Shown piece after piece: positions 9,306 to 16,739 of a DNA stretch of 64,000 nucleotides (its first letter is position 1; each line of letters begins with the position of its first letter). This stretch comes from Rhodobium gokarnense (GTDB lineage Bacteria > Pseudomonadota > Alphaproteobacteria > Rhizobiales > Rhodobiaceae), in the NCBI RefSeq assembly GCF_025961475.1, contig NZ_JAOQNS010000010.1, positions 62,001 to 126,000 of the forward strand. Reading direction: 5' to 3'. Both the position numbers and the translations under genes were made by a program. The notes beneath the pieces were generated by a model. That model was given only the letters and a program-made list of their open reading frames with translations, ran no database searches and had not been told where the DNA came from.

Positions 9306-9323
9306 GCGGGTCACAGGACCCGC
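9306..9323 (-). other. Short hairpin between SorC-DhaK fusion and dhaL
   Basis: GCGGGTC at 9306-9312 pairs perfectly with GACCCGC at 9317-9323 across a four-base loop. It sits in the 133-base gap between the two genes, and no T-run follows. It may tune the ratio of the two kinase subunits or simply mark a processing site. Confidence 0.3.
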
Positions 9324-9392
9324 GGTCCGACTGTTATTCCGGTTCCCGTGTCCCGTGACGGTTGCTGCTGGCTGGACATGGTTCGCGTTCCA

Positions 9393-11417
9393 TCACAAGA
9401 CCTTGAAGGCCGCCGTGTCGCACGGCCGGCTCAGCAACCGCGACAGCTCGTTGTCGAGGTGCATGATCGTGATCGACGCGCCCACCATGTCGAGCGAGGT
9501 GCAATAGGGGCCAATCCAGTTGGCTTCGACGACGATGCCGCGCGCCGACAGTCTCTGCTCCACCCTTCGGTAGAGGATGTAGAGCTCCATCATCGGCGTC
9601 GCGCCGAAGGAGTTGACGAGGACGGCGACCCGTTCGTTCGGCCTGGCTTCCATCTCCTTGAAGATGGCGTCGATGGCGGTGTCGACGATGGCATCGGCCG
9701 CCTTCAGGCTTTCCCGCGCAACGCCGGGCTCGCCGTGGATGCCGATGCCGACCTCCATGTCGTCGGGGCCGAGCTCGAAGGTCGGCCGGCGGATCTGCGG
9801 CAGCGAACAGGGCTCCAGCCCGACGCCGATGGTGTAGGTGCGGGCGTTGGCCTTGCGCGTCACGGCCTCGCAGGCCTCCAGCGGCAGGCCGAGGTCGCAG
9901 GCGGCGCCGGCCACCTTGAAGATCAGCACGTTGCCGGCGACGCCCCTCCGCCCGTCCCGGTCCTCGACCGGCGAGGAGGCGATGTCGTCCGTGGTCAGCA
10001 CGGTGCGCACCTTGATGCCCCGTTCCTCGACCTGTTCGGCGGCCATCTCGAAGTTCATGACGTCGCCGCTGTAGTTGCCATAGGCGAACAGGACGCCGGC
10101 ATCGCCCGAGGCGGCCTCGGCGCATTTTGCGATCGGGTCCGGCGGCGGCGAGGAGAAGATGTTGCCGATGGCGACCGCGTCGGCAAGGCCGCGGCCGACA
10201 TAGCCGAGGAAGCAGGGCTCGTGGCCGGAGCCGCCGCCGATGACGAGGCCGACCTTGCCGGGGCGCGGCCCGTGGCGGGCGACGAGGGCGCGATTGGAGC
10301 CGCCAACCGGCTTCAGATAGCGCCGGTGGGCGTTGATGGCGCCTTCCAGCATCTCGTCGACCGCATCGTCCGGCCGGTTGAGAAATTTCTTGATCTGGGT
10401 TCGGACTATCGGCTGGGCCCGCTTCGGGGTCTTGGTCTGCGGGCGGGCGGGGGCGACGCCCTCGGCGTTGAGGATGCCGCGGCCTGTGGCGGCGTCGGTA
10501 ATCAGGATGTTGGCATAGCCGCCGCGCAGCATGGCGAGCAGGGCTGGCACCTTGTCGAAGCCGCCGGCGACCGCGATGCGCGTCTTGATGCCGGTCAGGA
10601 CATCGAGGGGGATGCCGATGGTGCGGGCATGGAGCGGGCCATCGACCGGGGCGCCGTTCTGGTCGATGAAGCGCCCGGCGAGGACGCCGGCGGCGCCGCG
10701 GGCGAGATAGTGCTGCAGGGAGACCTGCTCAAAGAAGCCGCTGGCGTGGATGGTGGAATTCGGCCTCAGGGACGAAATGCCGAAGATGATGCGGTTGACC
10801 TTGCCGAGTTCGGCAAGCTCGTCGGCGATCAGCGTCTCGCCCATCAGGGCGCGGGCAAGCTCCGGCGAGCCGACGATGGCGGGCGCGCTGATCTTGATGC
10901 ATTTGGCCGATAGTGCGTCGGCAAAGGCGGAGGAGCAGAGGTCGGGGGTATAGGAAAAGGTCGATTGGGTCGAGCCGGTCGCCTGGACCACCGTCATGTC
11001 CTGCAGGGGCGGCATCTTCAAATGCTCGGCCACGGCCATCACCGTGCGGCCCCAGGCGACCCCAAGCGTGTCGCCGGACTTGAGCAAACTCTGCAGGGCG
11101 AGCGCGCCGGCGCGGCCGAGACGGTCAATCAGGGGCTGGGTTTCCTCGCTCGGCACGACGAGGCAGCTCTCGAGGCCGAAATGGCGCTTGATCTCGTCGG
11201 CGACGGTGAGCGAGGCAAGGCGCGCCGGATCGAGGAAGATGTTGACGATGCCGCGGTCGCGGGCCTCGGAGAGATAGGCGTTCACGGTCGCCCGCGAAAT
11301 GCCCATGGCCTCGGCGATCTGGCTCTGGGTCAGCCGGTCCTGGTAGTAGAGCCAGCACGCCCAGACGTAAGGATCATCCCCGAACCGCAACGGAATGCTA
11401 TGTGGGGTGTCTCCCAT
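9393..11417 (-). CDS. SorC-family sugar-responsive regulator fused to DhaK kinase subunit
   Basis: One uninterrupted 674-residue reading frame carries two proteins' worth of domains. Residues 26-56 form a helix-turn-helix (QSQIAEAMGISRATVNAYLS), typical of SorC/DeoR-type sugar regulators. Residues to about 330 are the sugar-phosphate-binding effector domain, including TLGVAWGRTVMAVAEHL and LITDAATGRGIL. A proline/lysine-rich linker follows, then a complete DhaK from about residue 345, with GLVIGGGSGHEPCFLGYVG and the substrate-binding histidine H561 in GIGIHGEPGV. So the same chain can bind DNA and hold a keto-sugar through a hemiaminal histidine. The ATG at 11417 has AGGA six bases upstream; an alternative ATG at 11468 adds 17 residues. 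Such bifunctional proteins occur in database annotations, though their control logic is little studied as far as I know. Confidence 0.88.
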   Translation of the reverse strand: MGDTPHSIPLRFGDDPYVWACWLYYQDRLTQSQIAEAMGISRATVNAYLSEARDRGIVNIFLDPARLASLTVADEIKRHFGLESCLVVPSEETQPLIDRLGRAGALALQSLLKSGDTLGVAWGRTVMAVAEHLKMPPLQDMTVVQATGSTQSTFSYTPDLCSSAFADALSAKCIKISAPAIVGSPELARALMGETLIADELAELGKVNRIIFGISSLRPNSTIHASGFFEQVSLQHYLARGAAGVLAGRFIDQNGAPVDGPLHARTIGIPLDVLTGIKTRIAVAGGFDKVPALLAMLRGGYANILITDAATGRGILNAEGVAPARPQTKTPKRAQPIVRTQIKKFLNRPDDAVDEMLEGAINAHRRYLKPVGGSNRALVARHGPRPGKVGLVIGGGSGHEPCFLGYVGRGLADAVAIGNIFSSPPPDPIAKCAEAASGDAGVLFAYGNYSGDVMNFEMAAEQVEERGIKVRTVLTTDDIASSPVEDRDGRRGVAGNVLIFKVAGAACDLGLPLEACEAVTRKANARTYTIGVGLEPCSLPQIRRPTFELGPDDMEVGIGIHGEPGVARESLKAADAIVDTAIDAIFKEMEARPNERVAVLVNSFGATPMMELYILYRRVEQRLSARGIVVEANWIGPYCTSLDMVGASITIMHLDNELSRLLSRPCDTAAFKVL

Positions 11418-11718
11418 GGGGCGTCCTACGCTTGCCTTGCGCAGCGGTGACGATACACGAGTCGACATATCACCGGTATCTCACTTCAATCCTCCCGGGG
11501 CGCGCGGATGATACCAGCGCAGCTCGGTCTTTGACATCATAGTTCAACGACTTTCCGACATGTGTCGAGTTTTTTCTTGTAGAAGTTGTATATCGGAGCC
11601 GGCGCCGGCAGGGTCCTAAAGCGCTTTCCCAAGAAGTTGACAGACTTTTTGGATAAGAAATCGCGTCAAAACAAAAACCTAAAGCATGTTGCGTGTTTTA
11701 GGAAAAACGCAGCATGCT
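11418..11718. other. Intergenic stretch upstream of the SorC-DhaK gene
   Basis: No credible gene. This 301-base gap holds the probable leftward promoter and leader of the SorC-DhaK gene, a 12-bp palindrome (separate entry), and most of a composite repeat at its right end (separate entry). A purine-rich patch with GGGAGG lies on the minus strand near 11492-11500, but it is too far from the preferred start to act as its ribosome site. Confidence 0.5.
11556..11567. promoter_or_regulatory. Candidate SorC operator, GACA-N2-TGTC palindrome
   Basis: CGACA-TG-TGTCG is a perfect 5+2+5 inverted repeat, about 140 bases upstream of the SorC-DhaK start. A palindrome with the same core and spacing, TGACA-AA-TGTCA, occurs at 13644-13655 in the dhaK promoter. 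The shared GACA-N2-TGTC core suggests one regulator for both arms of the regulon. Inference from pattern. Confidence 0.4.
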
Positions 11719-11722
11719 TTAG
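11617..11722 (-). repeat. Composite palindromic repeat, copy 1
   Basis: Read on the minus strand this has the same architecture as the elements at 37809-37911 and 63302-63420. A strong hairpin (CTAAAGCATG at 11679-11688 pairing with CATGCTTTAG at 11713-11722) is followed by TTTTTGTTTTGACGCG, a TTCTTATCC block and a final segment ending in a second half-site (GCGCTTTA). It is the most diverged of the three. Its hairpin end supplies the TAA stop of the DeoR gene at 11719-11721. It may also terminate that transcript. No terminal direct repeats or transposase are visible. Confidence 0.65.
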
Positions 11723-12525
11723 ACATCGACCACGCGCAAGGGCACGCCGGCTTTCCTGAGGGCTTCGGCCTCTCCCGGCGCGATGCCGCTGTCGGTGATC
11801 ACCTGGTCGAATTCCGTGAGTGCCGCGAGCTTGACCAGCGCCGTCTTGCCGAATTTGGAGCTGTCGATCATCAGCACCGTCTTGTCGGCGGCGTTCATCA
11901 GCGCGCGCTTGGTTTTGACGATCTCCTCCTGCTGGTGATAGGCGGTGGCGCCGAGGACAGTCGATGTCGACATGAACAGGATGTTGGCGCGGAGGGACCC
12001 GATGGCCTGCTCGCAGAAATAGCCGAAAAACGCGTTGAAGCGGGCGTTGTAGTGGCCGCCGAGGCAGATCGTCTCGATGCCGTGGGCGTCCTTCAACCGC
12101 TCGATCACCGACAGGCCGCTCGAGATCACCGTCAGCGGTTTGCGCGTGACGATGTGGGACGCCATGTGCAGCACGGTGGTGGAGTCGTCGAGGATGACGG
12201 CCTGGCCCGGTTCCACGAGTTGGACGGCGGCGCGCGCCAGCGCGTCCTTTTCCGCATCGGCCAGCAGCGAGCGGTAGAGGAAGGTGCTGTCTTCCAGGTT
12301 CGAGGAGTGGACCGTCACGCCGCCATGGACGCGGCGGACAATGCCTTGATCTTCCAGGATTTTCAGGTCCCGGTGGACGGTCATCCGGCTGACGCCGAAA
12401 TGGCTGGCGAGTTCGTCGACCTGGGCCGAGCCAGCCGGCAGCAGGTAGTCGAGCAGCGCCTTGCGCCGCTCGCCGGGGCCGGCGGGCAGCCTCATGGTTT
12501 CGGGGGCGTCGCTGTCATCCTGCAT
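11719..12525 (-). CDS. DeoR-family transcriptional regulator
   Basis: A 268-residue repressor type. The N-terminal winged helix (about residues 15-70) shows the DeoR signature ERRKALLDYLLPAGSAQVDELASHFGVSRMTVHRDLKILE, here split by eye into two helices, then the wing GIVRRVHGGV. The rest is the DeoRC sugar-phosphate sensor, with the substrate-loop block AVILDDSTTVLHMASHI and the strands LTVISSGLSVIERL and ILFMSTSTV. The start at ATG 12525 gives a normal length; a GTG at 12558 would add 11 residues. It lies between rpiB and the SorC-DhaK gene on the same strand and probably regulates some of the neighbouring sugar genes. Its stop codon is embedded in a palindromic repeat. Confidence 0.85.
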   Translation of the reverse strand: MQDDSDAPETMRLPAGPGERRKALLDYLLPAGSAQVDELASHFGVSRMTVHRDLKILEDQGIVRRVHGGVTVHSSNLEDSTFLYRSLLADAEKDALARAAVQLVEPGQAVILDDSTTVLHMASHIVTRKPLTVISSGLSVIERLKDAHGIETICLGGHYNARFNAFFGYFCEQAIGSLRANILFMSTSTVLGATAYHQQEEIVKTKRALMNAADKTVLMIDSSKFGKTALVKLAALTEFDQVITDSGIAPGEAEALRKAGVPLRVVDV

Positions 12526-12917
12526 CGCGTCGGGTCCATCGGCCGAAAGGCACGGCACGGATAGTCGTCCGCGACGCTAGCACACGCCGGGGTGGTTGTG
12601 ACCTGCGCGCTTGCGCCCCGGTAGTTTGCGGTCGAAGTCGGCGCGGATGCGCCGGGGCGATCACGTCAGGATCTGCGTTGAACGCGCAACGGCTTGCTTC
12701 ACACAACTGCGTCATTGCCGGGCTTGACCCGGCAATCCATAGGGCTTTGATTTCAAACACGAAAGTCGATGTAAGCCATGAGGCCTCATGGACCACCGGG
12801 TCACGCCCGGTGGTGACGCGGAGTGTGTGGCGCCGGAGGGGTAAACGCTCAACCGAATGGGCGTTGGGCAATACCGATCGATCTGGCCCGTCTGGGTTTC
12901 GAACCTACCGCCGCCGC
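12526..12917. other. Intergenic stretch between rpiB and deoR
   Basis: No gene was found in these 392 bases. They contain the composite hairpin repeat at 12714-12814 and GC-rich sequence on either side. The leader of deoR probably lies at the left end. A promoter could not be assigned with confidence. Confidence 0.5.
12714..12814. repeat. REP-like cluster of three palindromes
   Basis: Three hairpins lie in series: ATTGCCGGG/CCCGGCAAT (12714-12736, five-base loop), the perfect 16-bp palindrome CCATGAGGCCTCATGG (12776-12791), and ACCACCGGG/CCCGGTGGT (12792-12814). The segment around 'GCCGGGCTTGACCCGGC' is of a kind that recurs between genes in many alphaproteobacterial genomes. It lies downstream of the rpiB stop and upstream of deoR, where it could end the rpiB transcript. 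Only one copy is seen in this window. Confidence 0.55.
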
Positions 12918-13391
12918 CTAGGACGCCTTTTCGTATTTGACGTCGATGCCGTCGATGGCCTGGACGTTCTTGGCCGACGGCCCCTCGGGATCGAAGCTTT
13001 CGGCGAGCCCCAGATAGGTATCGGCGATCACCTTGGCGTGCTCCACGCCGATGACGCGGGCGCCCATGGTGATGATCTGGGCGTTGTTCGACAGGGCCGC
13101 GCGCTGGGCCGAATAGGTGTCATGGGTCAGCGCGGCGCGGATGCCCGGCACCTTGTTGGCGCTGATGCACACGCCGATGCCGGTGCCGCAGATCAGGATC
13201 GCCCGGTCGTAGGTTCCGTCCATGACCGCCGATGCGACGCGATCGGCCATGTTGGCGTAGAACGGATCGGGGCCGTTCTCGGTGTGCGAGACCTCGAAAA
13301 CCTCCAGGTCCGCCTTATTCGCCTTGAGATACTCGGCGAGAATGTGCGCCAAGCCCTCGCCGGCGCTGTCGCCCGCAACTGCCACCTTCAC
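12918..13391 (-). CDS. rpiB: RpiB-type aldose/ketose-phosphate isomerase
   Basis: A 157-residue LacAB/RpiB isomerase. These enzymes interconvert ribulose/ribose 5-phosphate, and paralogues in tetritol pathways isomerise erythrulose phosphates. The N-terminal Rossmann strand is [21 protein letters not shown], and the anion-hole motif [20 protein letters not shown] starts at residue 69. The GTG at 13391 is preceded by GGAAAGGACATCCC, a good ribosome site, and matches the family's N-terminus; a longer reading adds an Arg/Gly-rich tail with no homology. In this setting, with Dha-type kinases, an isomerase for a short keto-sugar phosphate is plausible, but a plain ribose role is not excluded. Confidence 0.87.
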   Translation of the reverse strand: MKVAVAGDSAGEGLAHILAEYLKANKADLEVFEVSHTENGPDPFYANMADRVASAVMDGTYDRAILICGTGIGVCISANKVPGIRAALTHDTYSAQRAALSNNAQIITMGARVIGVEHAKVIADTYLGLAESFDPEGPSAKNVQAIDGIDVKYEKAS

Positions 13392-13525
13392 GGGATGTCC
13401 TTTCCTTGCAAATCGAGCCGGACCGCCAGGCGTCGCCCTTTCGGTGCCGCGCGGCGGTCTCCGGCTGCCGTGAGCCGTCAACAGAACATAGATGTAACAT
13501 CAGGGCTGAGAAAACAACATCTCTA

Positions 13526-13541
13526 TGTGATTTTGATCACA
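13526..13541. promoter_or_regulatory. CRP/FNR-like palindrome upstream of rpiB
   Basis: TGTGA-TTTTGA-TCACA matches exactly the TGTGA-N6-TCACA form of CRP-family sites, with flanking A and T extending it to 18 bp. It is 135 bases upstream of the rpiB start and 115 bases from the dhaK operator region. A catabolite-type or other CRP-family regulator could act here; which one cannot be told. Confidence 0.45.
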
Positions 13542-13642
13542 TGTGATGATATTTCGGGCCTGAAAGGGGCGGAAAGGCCGGCGTTTCGGCGCGGCTGACG
13601 GTGGGTCGAGCGCCGCGGCGTTTTGACCGTTAAAACGGGTTG

Positions 13643-13684
13643 TTGACAAATGTCAGCAATAAGACGAACATTGTCAATGTCAGC
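13643..13684 (+). promoter_or_regulatory. dhaK promoter and candidate SorC operator
   Basis: TTGACA at 13643-13648 is a good -35 box, with a weak -10 (AACATT) 18 bases on. The same box is part of the perfect palindrome TGACA-AA-TGTCA (13644-13655). A related half-site repeat, TTGTCAATGTCAGC, lies at 13671-13684, so TGTCAGC occurs twice, 27 bp apart. An operator overlapping the -35 fits repression by the neighbouring SorC-DhaK protein. Inference. Confidence 0.45.
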
Positions 13685-13963
13685 GAACAACAAACAACGG
13701 GCTGACGAAGCGAATCCGTACGGCCGACGCGGCCAGGGCGGATGGGAGGAAGTCGAATGGGACCCCAATTCAGAGCCGAAGGGCCGACCGCGGCCCGTGG
13801 CGGCGGCCGTGTCGGCCGCCTGTCGGCGATGCTTTCGTCCGGCACTGGGGTTCGCACCGGCGCGATGCGCGCCGCCGTGCGGACGGCTCGCGGGGCGGTG
13901 CCGCCCGGCTTCATCTCAACGAAAACCGACTGATCGACTGATCCGAGGAAATGGGAAGGCGCA

Positions 13964-14962
13964 ATGCAGCGTTTCGTCAATGATCCGGATGAGGTTGTCG
14001 AGGATACCCTCAAGGGCTTCGTCAAGGCCCATGCCGATATCGTCCGCCTCTCCGAGGAAAATTCGCGCGTCATCATCGCAAAGGATGCGCCGGTCGACGG
14101 CAAGGTCGGCGTGATCACCGGCGGTGGTTCCGGGCACGAGCCGGCCTTCCTGGGCTATACCGGCCAGAACCTCCTGGACGCTGTCGCCGTCGGCGAACTG
14201 TTCTCCTCCCCGACCGCCAAAAGCTTCCTCGACGCCGCCAAGGCGTGCAATTCCGGCAAGGGCGTCGTCTGCCTCTACGGCAACTACGCCGGCGACAACA
14301 TGAACGTCAAAATGGCGATCAAGCTGGCCGCCAAGGAAGGCATCGAGATCGCCACCGTCGTTGCCAATGACGACGTCTGCTCGGCCGCACCCGACGAGCG
14401 CGAAAAGCGCCGCGGCGTTGCCGGCGAGATCTTCATGTGGAAGTGCGGTGGCGCCAAGGCCGCCGAAGGCGCGAGCCTGGAGGAGGTGCGCGAGACCGCG
14501 CAGAAGGCGATCGATGCCTGCCGCTCCATCGGCGTCGGCCTCGGGCCGTGCACGCTGCCGGCGGTCGGGCATCCGAATTTCACGATCGAGCCCGGCACCA
14601 TGGAAGTCGGCATCGGCCACCACGGCGAGCCGGGCGTCCGCGTCGAGCCGCTGAAGACGGCGGCCGAGGTCGGCAAGGAAATGGCCGACATCGTGCTTGA
14701 CGACCACGGCCTTGAGGCCGGCACGGAGGTTGCCGTGCTGATCTCCGGCCTCGGCGCGACGCCGCTCGACGAGCTCTACATCCTCAACGACGCCATTGCG
14801 ACGGAGATCGCGGCGCGCGGCCTCACCGTCCACAAGACCTATGTCGGCAACTATTTCACGTCGCTGGAAATGGTCGGCGCGACGCTGACCGTGATGGCGC
14901 TCGACGACGAACTGAAGGGCCTGCTGGACGTCGACGTCCGGTGCCCGGCCCGGCTGCTGTAG
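13964..14962 (+). CDS. dhaK: Dihydroxyacetone-kinase-type subunit DhaK
   Basis: The substrate-binding subunit of a second split Dha kinase, 332 residues. It binds the keto-sugar covalently through a histidine, here H220 in GIGHHGEPGV (family knowledge from E. coli DhaK H218). Other family blocks are GVITGGGSGHEPAFLGYTG near residues 46-64, LYGNYAGDNMN, DDVCSAAPDEREKRRGVAGE and GLGATPLDELYILND. ATG 13964 is the first residue of the family pattern MQRFVNDPDEVVEDTL. It leads a rightward operon with dhaL, a four-gene sugar ABC transporter and a PfkB kinase, which suggests the substrate arrives through that transporter. It is a different copy from the DhaK half of the SorC fusion. Confidence 0.92.
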   Translation: MQRFVNDPDEVVEDTLKGFVKAHADIVRLSEENSRVIIAKDAPVDGKVGVITGGGSGHEPAFLGYTGQNLLDAVAVGELFSSPTAKSFLDAAKACNSGKGVVCLYGNYAGDNMNVKMAIKLAAKEGIEIATVVANDDVCSAAPDEREKRRGVAGEIFMWKCGGAKAAEGASLEEVRETAQKAIDACRSIGVGLGPCTLPAVGHPNFTIEPGTMEVGIGHHGEPGVRVEPLKTAAEVGKEMADIVLDDHGLEAGTEVAVLISGLGATPLDELYILNDAIATEIAARGLTVHKTYVGNYFTSLEMVGATLTVMALDDELKGLLDVDVRCPARLL

Positions 14963-14977
14963 GCGGGGGGCTGAGTG

Positions 14978-15628
14978 ATGCAGACATTCGCGAACGCTTC
15001 GTCCGGCGACATCGTCCTCAATATGGCCGACGAGATCATCAAGAACCGGGGCTATCTCAGCGACATCGACGGCAAGATCGGCGACGGCGACCACGGCGTG
15101 AACATGGCCAAGGGCTTCACCATGGCGGCGGAGCGCATTCGCGGCCACGACATGTCGCTCGCTGGCGCGCTCGACACGCTCGGCACCGTGCTCTTGACCG
15201 AGATCGGCGGCTCCATGGGGCCCCTTTACGGCGTCCTCTTCATGCAGTGCGCGGAGACCATCGAGGGCAAGGACCAGATCGACGCCGAACTCTTCGCGGC
15301 CATGCTGGCGAGCGGGCTCGACGGCATCCAGTCCATCGGCTCGGCCCAGGTCGGCGACAAGACACTGCTCGACGCTCTGGTTCCGGCGCTCGCCGCCTTC
15401 AACGGTGCGCTCGCCGACGGCAAATCCTTTGCCGAGGCGCTCGATGCGCTGGTCGTTGCCGCCGAAAAGGGCCGCGACAGCACCAAGGAAATGACCGCAC
15501 GGGTCGGGCGCGCAAGCCGCCTCGGCGAGCGCTCCATCGGCGTCCTCGATGCCGGGGCGACCTCCTGCGCCCTGATCCTCAAGGTGCTGGCGACCGACGC
15601 CAAAGAAAAGCTCGCGGCGGCGAGCTGA
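14978..15628 (+). CDS. dhaL: Dihydroxyacetone-kinase-type subunit DhaL
   Basis: The partner of the preceding DhaK, 216 residues, all-helical and nucleotide-binding. The metal/nucleotide block DGKIGDGDHGVNMAKGF carries aspartates 31, 36 and 38 in the canonical arrangement. Also typical are GGSMGPLYGVLFMQCAE and the C-terminal DAGATSCALILKVLA. The start is ATG 14978, with GGCGGGGGG just upstream; the GTG one codon before it is in frame but unlikely. The spacing of 15 bases to dhaK indicates one transcript. No DhaM phosphocarrier is encoded nearby, so an ATP-dependent reaction, as in erythrulose-kinase relatives, is more likely than PTS-driven phosphorylation. Confidence 0.92.
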   Translation: MQTFANASSGDIVLNMADEIIKNRGYLSDIDGKIGDGDHGVNMAKGFTMAAERIRGHDMSLAGALDTLGTVLLTEIGGSMGPLYGVLFMQCAETIEGKDQIDAELFAAMLASGLDGIQSIGSAQVGDKTLLDALVPALAAFNGALADGKSFAEALDALVVAAEKGRDSTKEMTARVGRASRLGERSIGVLDAGATSCALILKVLATDAKEKLAAAS

Positions 15629-15681
15629 ACGGTGATGCCGATGCTGGGTCAGTCCAACGGGCAGGATGAGCGAGGGACGAG

Positions 15682-16665
15682 ATGGATCGCCAACTGAACT
15701 TTCTTGTCGCGCTGAACGCGTTGGTGCTGGTCGCGGCCGTCGCGATCGCCGGCCAGAGCTTCATCAACATCTACAATCTGCAGTCGATGGCGACGCAGAT
15801 CCCGGAACTCGGCCTCTTGGCCATCGGCGTCACGCTGGCGATGATCTCCGGCAATGGCGGCATCGACCTGTCGGGCATCGCGGTCGCCAACCTCGCCGGC
15901 ATCGTTTCGGCGCTCCTCGTTCCGATGATGGTCTCGCCGGACGAACTGCCGATGGCCTATGCCTTCGTCTTTGCCGGCGTCTGCCTCGTCGTCGGGCTTG
16001 CCTGCGGCCTCGTCAACGGGCTTCTCATCTCGCGCGCCGGCCTGACGCCGATCATCGCCACGCTCGGCACCTCGCTCGCCTTCACCGGCATCAGCGTCGT
16101 GCTCACCAACGGCTCCGGCGTGCGCCTCGGCTATATCGAGCCGCTCGACAACTTCATCCACACGCCGATCCTCGGCGTGCCGATCTGCTTTGCCGTGTTC
16201 CTGGCAATCGCGATTGCGATCGGCGCGACCCTCAGGTTCGCGCCCTTCGGCATGCGCCTCTACATGCTCGGCAGCAACGCCAAGGCCGCGCGGTTTGCCG
16301 GCTTCAACCAGAAGCGCCTCTTGATGACCGCCTATACGCTGTCGAGCGTTCTGGCCTCGGTCGCCGGCTTCATCATCGCCGCCCGGATTTCCAGCGTGAA
16401 GTGGGACTACGGCACGTCCTACGTGCTGATCGCTATCCTGATCGCCGTCATGGCCGGCGTCCGGCCGAGCGGCGGCTACGGCAAGATCACCTGCGTGGTG
16501 CTGTCCGCGGCGGCCCTGCAGATGCTCTCCAGCATGTTCAACTTTCTCAACATCTCGAACTTCTTCCGGGATTTCGCCTGGGGGTTGCTGCTGCTGATTT
16601 TCCTGGCGGTTTCGAGATTCGACTTTCGAACCCTGCTTTCGCCGCAGACCAAACCCGGCGGATAG
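15682..16665 (+). CDS. Sugar ABC transporter permease (RbsC/LsrC-type), first copy
   Basis: A 327-residue permease of the BPD_transp_2 class used by ribose, xylose, erythritol and AI-2 importers. Hydrophobic segments run through the protein: LVALNALVLVAAVAIAG, GLLAIGVTLAMISGNGGIDLS, FVFAGVCLVVGLACGLVNG, PICFAVFLAIAIAIGATL and a C-terminal set. The GNGGIDLSG block and MLGSNAKAARFAGFN, the ATPase-contact region (usually GGN..AA..SGI), are characteristic. It begins 53 bases after dhaL and precedes the binding-protein gene. A second permease follows at 19467, so the membrane part is probably a heterodimer. Confidence 0.9.
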   Translation: MDRQLNFLVALNALVLVAAVAIAGQSFINIYNLQSMATQIPELGLLAIGVTLAMISGNGGIDLSGIAVANLAGIVSALLVPMMVSPDELPMAYAFVFAGVCLVVGLACGLVNGLLISRAGLTPIIATLGTSLAFTGISVVLTNGSGVRLGYIEPLDNFIHTPILGVPICFAVFLAIAIAIGATLRFAPFGMRLYMLGSNAKAARFAGFNQKRLLMTAYTLSSVLASVAGFIIAARISSVKWDYGTSYVLIAILIAVMAGVRPSGGYGKITCVVLSAAALQMLSSMFNFLNISNFFRDFAWGLLLLIFLAVSRFDFRTLLSPQTKPGG

Positions 16666-16739
16666 CACGGCTCAGCGCACTCGCCCTCTTGTGCACACCA
16701 ATGAAGAAAGAGGGTTCATAGGAGAGGAAGGAAAAACAG

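Larger units (their letters stand above)
13392..13963. other. Divergent control region between rpiB and dhaK
   Basis: A 572-base gap between divergent genes. The left part is AT-rich and carries a CRP/FNR-like palindrome. The middle (13643-13684) holds the candidate SorC operator and a TTGACA box. From about 13720 to 13960 the sequence becomes GC-rich and probably forms a long untranslated leader for dhaK. A 63-codon reading frame at 13742-13933 has no recognisable features and was not called. Confidence 0.5.

Noticed and set aside
12714-12814. Possible CRISPR-like or small-RNA locus
   Set aside because: The three palindromes differ from one another and have no regularly spaced identical repeats, so a REP-type hairpin cluster is the simpler reading.
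13742-13933. A 63-codon frame in the dhaK leader
   Set aside because: No ribosome site of note, Gly/Arg-rich, no family resemblance; the region is better explained as an untranslated leader.
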